From assembly GCF_000935125.1 (NCBI RefSeq), contig NZ_JRKI01000026.1, positions 1-64,000 of the forward strand: a stretch of DNA of 64,000 bases. The letters are read 5' to 3'. Position 1 is the first letter of the stretch. The number at the start of each line of letters is the position of its first letter. Made by a program: the position numbers and the translations under genes. The DNA comes from Streptomyces natalensis ATCC 27448 (GTDB lineage Bacteria; Actinomycetota; Actinomycetes; Streptomycetales; Streptomycetaceae). Shown one piece after another: positions 31,871 through 39,683 of the stretch. Under the pieces are notes generated by a model that ran no database searches, was not told the DNA's origin, and was given only the letters and a program-made list of their open reading frames with translations.

Positions 31871-32392
31871 TCAGACGACGGTGGAACAGGGCTGGAGCAG
31901 ATACCCGCGCCCCCGCACTGTCTCAAGGGAGAGTTTGACGATGGCGATGCGCTGCCGAAGCCTCCGGATGTGGAGATCAAGCGAGTTCCTGGTCGGCACG
32001 CCCACCGAATGCTCGGTAAGTCGCTGCCATAGTTCGTCCCGGTGGACAACCTCCCGGAACCGCGCGACGAACAATTCCATCAACTGCACCTGGGTGCTCG
32101 ACACCGTGACGGCCCGTGAACCGAAGGACAGACGGCCGACGGAGTCGATCGACGGCACATTGCCGTCGATCAGTCTGCTTCTCAACGTCGCGACCCTGGC
32201 CTGCAGATCCAAGCGTGAGATCGGAGGCCGTACCCAGTCCTCGTACGGGTCGCTGGGCACCGGAGGGCTCGCGTCACCTTCGATGACGAGCAGTCGTGGG
32301 ATTCCATCCCTCATGTACTGGTTCCGTAACTCCGCCTGTGCGGGCCATCGCACGAGCGGAACCTCACCGTTCGTTTTGCCGAACACAATCAA
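31871..32392 (-). CDS. OmpR-type winged-helix DNA-binding protein without receiver
   Basis: A 173-residue protein. The C-terminal half is a Trans_Reg_C winged helix (LSFGSRAVTVSSTQVQLMEL, VVHRDELWQRL, SLDLHIRRLRQRI, LETVRGRGYLLQP). The N-terminal 80 residues (LLVIEGDASPPVPSDPYEDW) show no phosphoacceptor Asp context. Such orphan proteins serve as pathway regulators in Streptomyces. It is convergent with the exporter gene. Confidence 0.88.
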   Translation of the reverse strand: MIVFGKTNGEVPLVRWPAQAELRNQYMRDGIPRLLVIEGDASPPVPSDPYEDWVRPPISRLDLQARVATLRSRLIDGNVPSIDSVGRLSFGSRAVTVSSTQVQLMELFVARFREVVHRDELWQRLTEHSVGVPTRNSLDLHIRRLRQRIAIVKLSLETVRGRGYLLQPCSTVV

Positions 32393-32448
32393 CCTCCAGC
32401 CGGCCTCTCATCGCCGCGACCGACCGGGTCGCGGCGAGGGGCCGCTGT

Positions 32449-32838
32449 TCAGAAGTGGCATGGTGGCAGGAGAGCAAGCGCGCACCTCGCCATGCGACGA
32501 GGTGCGAGTGGAGTTTCCAGTCGATGGCTTGGGGCGCCCTCTGCGCTGCCCTCGACGAACCGGGGCTCGACGTACCCGTCGTCCCCGCGCAGCGCGGCCG
32601 CGCGCAGCCGGTGTACACCGTCGACGCTCCGCATCGTGGGGCGGTGCACCGTGATCGGCGGCAGCGCCGTCTGCACGTTGGTCAGGGCGCAGATGTGCCG
32701 CGGGTTCTCCCCCTCCAGAAGTGAAAGGTGGGGCGAGAGAGGGGAGTTGATACCCATGACCTCAGGACAGGAGCAACGAACTGCAGTTATCTGCTTCTTC
32801 ACCGAGGAAGGGAAGACATGCATCACGTGCCAGTTCAC
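32449..32838 (-). pseudogene. StrR/ParB-like pathway regulator, C-terminally truncated
   Basis: The frame contains GINSPLSPHLSLLEGENPRH, TALPPITVHRPTMRSVDGVH and RLRAAALRG, then EPRFVEGSAE, the ParB-like nuclease fold typical of StrR/NovG-family activators (LPPI.VHR.TMRV.DG.HRL.AA.LRG). After SAE (about 32545) all frames lose the family sequence, and the helix-turn-helix half is absent. The start could be the codon at 32838 or ATG 32757. StrR-type activators control many NRPS and aminoglycoside clusters, so this may be the decayed former activator of the adjacent locus. Confidence 0.7.
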
Positions 32839-32979
32839 CTGCCAGAGACATCAGCGCAGGGGTTGGGGCGAGATGGACGTCCTGTCCACACAGAACCTTG
32901 TTCATGTGAGCAAACAGACATGGACCCCCCGTCCACCTTCGCTGCCAGCTTCTGTACCGTAGAGACACGGATGAACTCT

Positions 32980-33001
32980 GTCAACTAGCATGGATGTTGA
33001 C
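32980..33001. promoter_or_regulatory. Inverted repeat upstream of XRE gene
   Basis: GTCAAC-N10-GTTGAC lies 39 bp before the XRE start codon. The right arm includes TTGAC, resembling a -35 element, so binding there would block transcription. AAGGAG at 33029-33034 is the ribosome binding site. Confidence 0.55.
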
Positions 33002-33040
33002 CTAGTCCGACGGTCATCCTGGCGAACGTAAGGAGCCTGT

Positions 33041-33460
33041 ATGTCATCCCTGGCCGACAAGATCGACAGGCTGTTCACCACGATCCGGACGAATGGACGC
33101 GAGTACACCTACGAAGAAGTCGCCCGTGGCTGCAGCAAGTTGAGCGGCGGCACATTCTCGAAGACGTACGTCTGGCAGCTGCGGACCGGGCAGCGCGACA
33201 ACCCCACCAAGCGGCACCTTGAGGCTCTCGCAGCGTTCTTCCGTGTGCCGGTCGCCTACTTCTTCGACGAAGATCTAGCCGCCCGCATCGAGTCCCAGTT
33301 CGCATTGGCTACCGCGATGCGCGACGCAGATGTACGGGATGTTGCCTTGAGGATCATGAATTTGGACGATCAAACCCGCAAATCCATGGTCCGCATCATC
33401 CAGGAGATCACGCAGATGCGTCAGCCCAAGACTGACTCGGAACAGACCAGCGGGTCCTGA
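33041..33460 (+). CDS. XRE-family helix-turn-helix regulator
   Basis: A 139-residue protein from ATG 33041 with an AAGGAG site. The N-terminal HTH has the arrangement of Streptomyces XRE proteins that precede HExxH peptidases: FTTIRTNGREYTYEEVARGC, FSKTYVWQLRTGQRDNPTKR, HLEALAAFFRVPVAYFFDED. A C-terminal helical region (SQFALATAMRDADVRDVALR) probably mediates oligomerisation or contact with the protease. It opens a four-gene plus-strand set reaching to 36607. Known ImmR/DdrO-type partners are repressors cleaved by a HELAH protease; the same logic is inferred. Confidence 0.9.
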   Translation: MSSLADKIDRLFTTIRTNGREYTYEEVARGCSKLSGGTFSKTYVWQLRTGQRDNPTKRHLEALAAFFRVPVAYFFDEDLAARIESQFALATAMRDADVRDVALRIMNLDDQTRKSMVRIIQEITQMRQPKTDSEQTSGS

Positions 33461-33529
33461 TCTCCCCTCACTCCGAGACCGACGCGGCAGCCACAGATGG
33501 ATTCAAGAGGGAGTGAGTGACGCCGGGCC

Positions 33530-34099
33530 ATGACCAAATTACCTCGACGTGTGAACCGAACGCAACGTAAACGCTCAGCGCAGCTGCTGGAAAACTGCCA
33601 GCAGCAGCTGGCGAGCTTAAGGCTTCCAGGGGCTTTTGACACCAGGATGTTGTGCGAGCACATCGGCCGGCAACGGGGGCACCCGATCCACCTCATCCCC
33701 ATGGTGATGCAGGCGTCCGACCCCTGCGGACTCTGGATAGCCACCAACGATGCCGACTACATCATTTACGAGGCCAACACCAGCAAACTCCACCAGGAGC
33801 ACATCATCGCCCACGAACTCGCCCATATGATCTGCTGTCATCGCGGGACCGGTGAACTCGACAAGGCCAGCATGAACCAGCTGTTCCCGGACCTCAATCC
33901 TGAGCTGCTGCGCGATATATTCGGCCGCACGACCTACTCCGACAGACAGGAGGAAGAGGCGGAGATCATGGCCTCGTTAATTCTCGAACGAGCCAATCGC
34001 CGGCCCCCCGGAACCACCTGGAAGGTGCCCCCCGAGGCCGCTGAGACCGTCGCACGGATTGAACGCTCGCTGAAGAACTCTCCAACCAGCACATCATAG
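33530..34099 (+). CDS. ImmA/IrrE-like HELAH zinc metallopeptidase
   Basis: A 189-residue protein from ATG 33530. HIIAHELAHMICCH contains the HExxH zinc motif (HELAH, near residue 101), and EEEAEIMASLILERA supplies the third ligand Glu region. The preceding strand GLWIATNDADYIIYEANTSK is typical of the family. It lies 69 bp after the XRE gene. ImmA-type enzymes cleave their cognate XRE repressor under a signal; here that signal might come through the downstream membrane protein (inference). Confidence 0.9.
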   Translation: MTKLPRRVNRTQRKRSAQLLENCQQQLASLRLPGAFDTRMLCEHIGRQRGHPIHLIPMVMQASDPCGLWIATNDADYIIYEANTSKLHQEHIIAHELAHMICCHRGTGELDKASMNQLFPDLNPELLRDIFGRTTYSDRQEEEAEIMASLILERANRRPPGTTWKVPPEAAETVARIERSLKNSPTSTS

Positions 34100-34145
34100 A
34101 GGTAGGTAGGTCCGCCCTCTGATCCACCTGCTCATTGGAGTTGCT

Positions 34146-35378
34146 GTGACCGGAGCCGAGAGCATTGTCTTCCCCCTGCTTGCTACGTTATGTTGGGCGG
34201 CATTCTTCTATAAGATCCGCAGCCTGAGGTTCGAACGGCGCGCCCCGGCGCTGCTCGCTTTATTGACCGCTTTCGCTTTGAAGGGCACGGCGTTCGTGCT
34301 CGCAACGCCTGTGGTGGCTCGGGCCGTTGACCGGCAACTTGGTATACCTGACATAGCGGCACTGTGTATACACCTTCTCGGTGGCGTGGCCTTCAGCGCC
34401 GCAGTGCTCGTAGTGCTGGTGTTCTGGGCGCACGCGCCCGAGCAGGCGTGGCCGAGAGCTCGGTGGCGACTTGGTATAGCCGTGATCGTAATGCTCACGA
34501 TGCTGTCATTGTGGATAGCGGCGGCAGCCGGGTCATCGGGACGCTCAACACACTATCTCGTGCAGAACGCTAATCGGCCCGTGGTAGATGTGTATTTGCT
34601 CCTGTACGTGAGCACGCTGCTGGTGGCACTGGTCGAGATCGCTCGTCTGTGTCGCAAATACGCCGAAGTCTCAGGGCACCCATGGCTGCGCCGTGGGTTG
34701 CGCGTCACAGCCATGGGTGCACTGATCTATTCGATCAACTTCGTGAACCGGGCTTCGGATGTCGTCATCGAACAACTCGATCTCAACCCACTGAAGTGGG
34801 AGATATTGACATTACTGGGCGCGGGGATTGGCATACCACTCATCGTCGGCGGTCTCACCATACCGTCCTGGGGACCTCACCTTTCGACCCTGCATACTTG
34901 GTGGAACAATTACCGCACCTACCGCAGCCTTCACCCATTGTGGCTCGCGATGTATCAAGAGCTTCCCGAGATCGTACTGCCTCCCCCGGCATCGACCTTG
35001 TCAAACCTGAACTATCGCTTGTATCGCCGGATCATCGAGATCCGTGACGGGCAGATTGCGTTGCGCCCCTATATGAATTCTGAGATATCAGTGAGGACGG
35101 CCAAGCTGGGCAGGGAAGCTGGCCTAGCCGGCAATGAGCTTCGGGCAGTAATTGAAGCGGCCCAGCTCAAGGCAGCATTGGGGGCCAAAGTGAAAGGGGG
35201 CTCTGTTCCAGTTGAGTCAAGAGCCCGTGATGACTTCCACGTGCTCTCCGATCTGTCCGGTGGTGACGATCTAGCCAGTGAAGCTCATTGGCTGTCGCAG
35301 CTCGCACGAGCCTTCATGCACTCGCCGGTTGTCGCAGCATCGGTGATTGATCGCTGCAGTCAGCGGACTGAACGATGA
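34146..35378 (+). CDS. MAB_1171c-like 7-TM membrane protein
   Basis: A 410-residue protein from GTG 34146 with GGAG upstream. Seven hydrophobic helices occupy about residues 5-245 (SIVFPLLATLCWAAFFYKIR, LGIAVIVMLTMLSLWIAAAA, ILTLLGAGIGIPLIVGGLTI), followed by a soluble domain of about 165 residues that begins TLHTWWNNYRTYRSLHPLWL and includes NLNYRLYRRIIEIRDGQIAL. The architecture resembles the MAB_1171c family of putative transporters, always found beside XRE and ImmA genes in my recollection. A seven-helix sensor with a cytoplasmic output domain is an equally good reading. The stop overlaps the next ATG by 4 bp. Confidence 0.85.
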   Translation: MTGAESIVFPLLATLCWAAFFYKIRSLRFERRAPALLALLTAFALKGTAFVLATPVVARAVDRQLGIPDIAALCIHLLGGVAFSAAVLVVLVFWAHAPEQAWPRARWRLGIAVIVMLTMLSLWIAAAAGSSGRSTHYLVQNANRPVVDVYLLLYVSTLLVALVEIARLCRKYAEVSGHPWLRRGLRVTAMGALIYSINFVNRASDVVIEQLDLNPLKWEILTLLGAGIGIPLIVGGLTIPSWGPHLSTLHTWWNNYRTYRSLHPLWLAMYQELPEIVLPPPASTLSNLNYRLYRRIIEIRDGQIALRPYMNSEISVRTAKLGREAGLAGNELRAVIEAAQLKAALGAKVKGGSVPVESRARDDFHVLSDLSGGDDLASEAHWLSQLARAFMHSPVVAASVIDRCSQRTER

Positions 35379-36607
35379 GGAGGAGCATCGGGGTGGTTGC
35401 CAGCAGTGAACGACAGGTTCAGCATCGACGGACCTGGGCCGTCCGCGCGGCGCGCCTCTTTGACGGGCACGCATTGCGATCCGGGCGCCCACTTGTGCTC
35501 ATCGATGGCTCGCGCATTGCAGGTGTCGACATGACCGGGGCGCATCCCTCTGCAGACCTGCACGTTCTGGACCTCGGTGACGCCACGCTGTTGCCCGGGC
35601 TGATCGACTCTCACGTGCACCTCGCCTTCGACCCCAACAGCAAGTCGAAGCAGGCGATGGCAGAAGAAGATGCCCACACAACCCTGGCTCGCATGCGCGT
35701 CCACGCCGGGCAACAGCTGCGGGCGGGTATCACCACCGTACGAGACCTCGGCGATCGTCATCATCTCGCCGTATCACTTCGTGACCGCTACACGGCCGGA
35801 ACGGAGGTAGGACCGGAGATGCTCGCCGCAGGACCGCCCCTTACACGGTCTCGCGGGCACTGCTGGTTCTTGGGTGGCGAAGCCGACGGCATCACGGCCG
35901 TGCAGGCCGCAGTTAAGGAGCGCATCGCACACGGCGCCGACGTCATCAAGATCATGGCAACCGGCGGCGTGATCACTCCCGGATGGGGACCGCATCAGTC
36001 GCAGTACACACTCGACGAACTTGCAGCGGCAACGCGAACAGCCCATGCGCACGGCAGGCCAGTCACCGCGCATGCTCACGGTCCCCAGGGAATCGCTGAC
36101 GCCGTCGCCGCCGGCGTCGACGGCATCGAACACGTCTCTTTCTTCACCGAAGACGGCATCGAACCCGACTGGAACACCATTGCGGCCCTAGTGCAGGCGG
36201 GCATCTTCGTCGGCGCCACCGAAGCATGGCTCCCGGAAGGCTCGATGATCGCGCCCCACATGGCCAGGCGAGTAGAGCAACGGAGCGAGAATTTCGCACG
36301 GATGCACCGTGAGGGAGCGAAGCTCGTCTGCTGCTCCGATGCCGGGGCCGGTCCCCGCAAACCCCACGGCGTGCTCCCCCACGGGATCATCCACTTCGCC
36401 TCTCTCGGCCTCACCAACACCGAAGCCCTGGCCTCGGCCACCACCCTCGCCTCACAATCATGCGGACTAGCCGATCGCAAAGGAAGAATCGCCGCAGGCT
36501 ACGACGCCGACCTCATCGCAGTAATCGACAATCCCCTGCACCGCCTGGAAACTCTGCTCGACATCCAAACCGTGATCCGAGCGGGCCGCCTCATCCACCC
36601 CGACTAG
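35375..36607 (+). CDS. Amidohydrolase (prolidase/imidazolonepropionase-like)
   Basis: A 410-residue enzyme from ATG 35375 (ATGA overlap with the membrane protein). Metal motifs: LPGLIDSHVHLAFD (HxH near residue 80), ADVIKIMATGG (carboxylated Lys near 190), VTAHAHG and GIEHVSFF (His ligands), and LVCCSDAGAGPRKPHG (Asp). The N- and C-terminal beta-sandwich pieces (AARLFDGHALRSGRP; GRIAAGYDADLIAVIDNPL) are complete. Relatives hydrolyse acyl-proline dipeptides or similar amides. Translational coupling to a XRE/ImmA/7-TM set suggests it processes a small signalling amide. The stop TAG is part of a CTAG used by the IS701 element. Confidence 0.9.
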   Translation: MRRSIGVVASSERQVQHRRTWAVRAARLFDGHALRSGRPLVLIDGSRIAGVDMTGAHPSADLHVLDLGDATLLPGLIDSHVHLAFDPNSKSKQAMAEEDAHTTLARMRVHAGQQLRAGITTVRDLGDRHHLAVSLRDRYTAGTEVGPEMLAAGPPLTRSRGHCWFLGGEADGITAVQAAVKERIAHGADVIKIMATGGVITPGWGPHQSQYTLDELAAATRTAHAHGRPVTAHAHGPQGIADAVAAGVDGIEHVSFFTEDGIEPDWNTIAALVQAGIFVGATEAWLPEGSMIAPHMARRVEQRSENFARMHREGAKLVCCSDAGAGPRKPHGVLPHGIIHFASLGLTNTEALASATTLASQSCGLADRKGRIAAGYDADLIAVIDNPLHRLETLLDIQTVIRAGRLIHPD

Positions 36608-37987
36608 TAGGGCTTTGTTAGGTGGTGTCGTAGGGCTGCCATGGGGTGGGCTGATGGCAGGTCGGGCAGGTGCCGGTCCAGGTGGCCAGGAGGTATTGGA
36701 GGAGGTCCAGGGCCTGGTAGAGGGTCAGGCCCTGGCAGGGGCTTTTGGGTTCCTCCGTTGTTCGGTCAGGAACAGGTGGGCGGCGGTGACCAGGGCGACG
36801 TGGCGGTGCCAGCCGGTGAACGAGCGGCCCTCGAAATGGTCCAGGCCCAGGGCGGTTTTCAGCTCTCGGTAGTCGTGCTCGATGCGCCACCGTAACTTCG
36901 CGATGCGGACGAGGTCGCGGGCGGGGATATCGGCTGGCAGGTTCGAGATCCAGTACTGGACAGGCTCGTTTGCGTCCTCGGGCCACTGGGCGATCAGCCA
37001 GCTCAGCGGGATCGTGCCGTCCGCGGCAGGCTTTGGCCGACGCCCGGCAAGACGGACCCGCACCAGCACGAAGTGCGAGCTCATCGCAGCTTTGGAACCC
37101 CTGCGCCAGGTCAGGGTCCGTCCCTGGCTCCGCCCTGCGGCCAGCACGTGGTCACGCAAGGACACCGGGCGGGTGCGGTTACGCGGAAGGGGCCTGGGCC
37201 CCAGTCCGCTGTATGCAGGCTGGTGGGGTTCGGCGGCCTCACCGTGGGCGGTCATCTCGGCCTTGGCTTGCAGGACGTAGGCCGGGCCGCGCTCTTCCAG
37301 ACCGCGGCGGAACTCGGCGTTGGCGCCGTATCCGGTGTCCGCGACCAGCACGGCGAGCTCAGGCCGGTTCCGGCAAGTTCATCGAGCATCTCCAGGGCAA
37401 GCTGCCACTTGGGGCGGTGGTGTTCGTCGTCGGGGATGCGACAGCGGTTCCTGCGGCCGACCGCCTCGGGCACATCCCAGCTCTCGGGCAGGAACAGTCG
37501 CCAGGACACGGGACAAGAGGCGGTGTCGGAGGCGGCGTGGACACTGACTCCGATCTGGCAGTTGCCGACCTTGCCCAGCGTGCCGGAGTACTGCCGGGCC
37601 ACACCGGGCGAGGAGATGCCGTCCTTGGAAAATCCGGTGTCGTCCACCACCCAGACCTGAGGACGGACCACCCGCACGGCCCGCCATGCCAGCCGGGCTC
37701 GTAGCGCATCGGAGGGCCAGGTGGAGGAGGTGATGAACTGCTGGAGCTGCTGGTGGTCCTCCCCAAGGCGCTCAGCCATCGGCTGCATCGACTTGCGTCG
37801 GCCGTCCAGCAGCAGCCCCCGCAGATACAGGGCGCCCTTCTCACGCTGATCCCGCCGCACCAGCGGCGCGAACACCTCCCCAGCAAACTCCTCCAACCGG
37901 CCCCGACACTCAGCAAGTTCCCCAGCCCTCATACAACCAGCGAACTACCACACACCCACCGTGACAAGACCACGTAACAAAGCACTA
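36608..37987 (-). mobile_element. IS701-type insertion sequence, transposase frameshifted
   Basis: Ends TAGGGCTTTGTTAGGTG (left) and CACGTAACAAAGCACTA (right) are imperfect inverted repeats, flanked by CTAG at 36604-36607 and 37988-37991, consistent with a 4-bp target duplication. The transposase starts at 37932 (MRAGELAECRGRLEEFAGEV), with VWVVDDTGFSKDG, PRPVWPGSTPAR-type shadows excluded, and then slips near 37365 into VLVADTGYGANAEFRRGLEE. ELKTALGLDHFEGRSFTGWH has the catalytic Glu. A second slip near 36730 moves the C-terminus to LTLYQALDLLQYLL. Two frameshifts imply that it is inactive but structurally complete. Confidence 0.88.
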
Positions 37988-38046
37988 CTAGCTCGAACGC
38001 CAAAACGGACGGCGTGTACCTACAGGGTGCGCGACGAGCACACGAC

Positions 38047-38366
38047 GTGCACCTGCATGCGTTTGTCCCATGAAACTCGCCCGCGTTTCGGCAGAGGGGG
38101 CTATGCCCGCTCTGCCGACAGGCGCTGATTGACGGAGCCGAATACGAACCGGACAGCCCACGCGAGTGGATGGACTGGTTCGCGGCATCGAAGAAAGTGC
38201 TCAACAAGCACCACTTCGTTTACCGCAGAGACGGCGGCACGGATCAAAGGACCAACCTCCGCCTGGTACACGCCGACTGCCACCGCCAGCACCATGCGGG
38301 TGACAGCAAGCGGACTCCCGAGTAGCCCGTCCGGGTGATGCCCTCGTGGCTTGCTTGAGCCGGATG
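38047..38366 (+). mobile_element. Group II intron maturase C-terminus with truncated domain V
   Basis: The plus strand reads CPLCRQALIDGAEYEPDSPR...EWMDWFAASKKVLNKHHFVY...RRDGGTDQRTNLRLVHADCH...RQHHAG, ending at TAG 38324-38326. CxxC, HHFVYRRDGG and LVHADCH are the HNH endonuclease domain that ends group II intron reverse transcriptases. About 30 nt further on, GCTTGAGCCGGATG (38353-38366) matches the 5' strand of intron domain V, but the complementary CGTCCGGTTC strand is missing. The 5' part is cut off by the IS701 element or an earlier deletion. Confidence 0.7.
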
Positions 38367-38378
38367 TGGCCCGACAGA

Positions 38379-38428
38379 CCCTCTGACACCCGACACGGAC
38401 GCTCGTCCAGACGACGGGTGTCAGAGGG
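38379..38428 (-). terminator. Terminator of the formyltransferase/MFS operon
   Basis: CCCTCTGACACCCG (38379-38392) and CGGGTGTCAGAGGG (38415-38428) form a perfect 14-bp stem around a 22-nt loop, 4 bp beyond the MFS stop codon. Confidence 0.85.
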
Positions 38429-38432
38429 CGGC

Positions 38433-39683
38433 TCAGGCCTTCCTGGCGGCCATGTCCGTCGGCGCCTGGGTGTCCTCGCTCGCCGGCACGGCGTCCCGGG
38501 TGGTGCACAGGATCGGTGCGGCCAGCAGCAGTACGCCGACGCCGAGGATTCCGACGCCGTACCACCCGCCCACGTTCCAGATCTGGGATCCGACCAGGGA
38601 GCCCGTCGCGATGCCGATGAATCGCGTGGTGAAGTAGAGGGTGTTGAGCCTGCTGTGCTGAGCCGGGTCCAGTTTGAACAGCATGGCCTGATTGACCACC
38701 TGGTTGCCCCAGACGCCGACATCGAGGAGTACGACGCCGAGCACCAGCAGGGCCAGCCAGTTCTTTCCCCCGGCCAGCGCGGCCCAGCCGGCCAGTGAAA
38801 CGATCAGCAACATCGTCTGCGTGTACCTGCCGCCCTTGCGGTCCGCCAGCCGCCCGGCTCGCGGCGACCCCAGTGCGCTCGCCGCGGCAACCAGGCCGAA
38901 CAGTCCGGCGATGCCGGGACCGTAGCCGTAGGAGTCCTGAAGGACGAAGGCGAGCGTCGTCCAGAAGGCGCCGAAGGAGATGCCGACCAGCGCACCGGAC
39001 AGACATACCCGGCGTACCAAGGCGTGGTCGGCGAGCAGCTTCGGCAGACTGCCCAGCAACTCCCGGTACGGCATGGCGGAGGCGCCGGTGATGCCCTTGG
39101 GCAGCGCGAAGAACAGCAGGGCGACCAGCATCACCATCAGCGCGACCGAGCAGCCGTAGACCCAGCGCCAGCCCACCAGGTCGGCGAGCGCGCCCGCGTA
39201 GGCGCGGGAGGCCAGCAGGCCGACCAGCAGACCGCCTTGCAAGACGCCCACGGTCCGCCCCTTGGCGCGCTCGCCGGAGAGCGCCACTGCCAGCGGGATG
39301 ACGATCTGCGGGATCGGTGTGAGCGCCCCGAGGAGGAAGCTGACCACGGTGAGCACGGCGAGATCAGGCGCCACTGCTGCGGCCGCCAGCGCCACCGTGG
39401 TCGCCGTGCCGAGCGTCAGGATCAACTTCCTGCGGTCCCGGGTGTCGCCGAGGGGCACCAACAGCAGGATGCCGAGCGCGTAGCCGAACTGGGTCGCTGT
39501 GGGAACCGACCCCATGGCCCCTTCGGAGACGCCGAAGGAGTGCGCCATGTCGGTGAGGACCGGTTGGTTGATGTAGATGTTGGACGAGGAGATCGCGCAG
39601 GCCAGGGTGAGCGTGACGGTCAACGCCCGCCCGAGACCGTTGCCAGCGGAGGTGCCTTTCGCCAGGCCGGCCGCGGCCGTCAT
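38433..39683 (-). CDS. MFS transporter, 12-TM
   Basis: A 416-residue transporter from ATG 39683, overlapping the formyltransferase stop by 4 bp. Twelve hydrophobic helices are apparent; motif A appears as VPLGDTRDRRKLIL and its second copy as GRLADRKGGRYTQ. SSSNIYINQPVLTDMAHSFG at the first helix is typical of AraJ/YdhP-like DHA1 exporters. It is the last gene of a three-gene operon with a formyltransferase-like enzyme and a flavoprotein, probably exporting their product. Confidence 0.92.
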   Translation of the reverse strand: MTAAAGLAKGTSAGNGLGRALTVTLTLACAISSSNIYINQPVLTDMAHSFGVSEGAMGSVPTATQFGYALGILLLVPLGDTRDRRKLILTLGTATTVALAAAAVAPDLAVLTVVSFLLGALTPIPQIVIPLAVALSGERAKGRTVGVLQGGLLVGLLASRAYAGALADLVGWRWVYGCSVALMVMLVALLFFALPKGITGASAMPYRELLGSLPKLLADHALVRRVCLSGALVGISFGAFWTTLAFVLQDSYGYGPGIAGLFGLVAAASALGSPRAGRLADRKGGRYTQTMLLIVSLAGWAALAGGKNWLALLVLGVVLLDVGVWGNQVVNQAMLFKLDPAQHSRLNTLYFTTRFIGIATGSLVGSQIWNVGGWYGVGILGVGVLLLAAPILCTTRDAVPASEDTQAPTDMAARKA

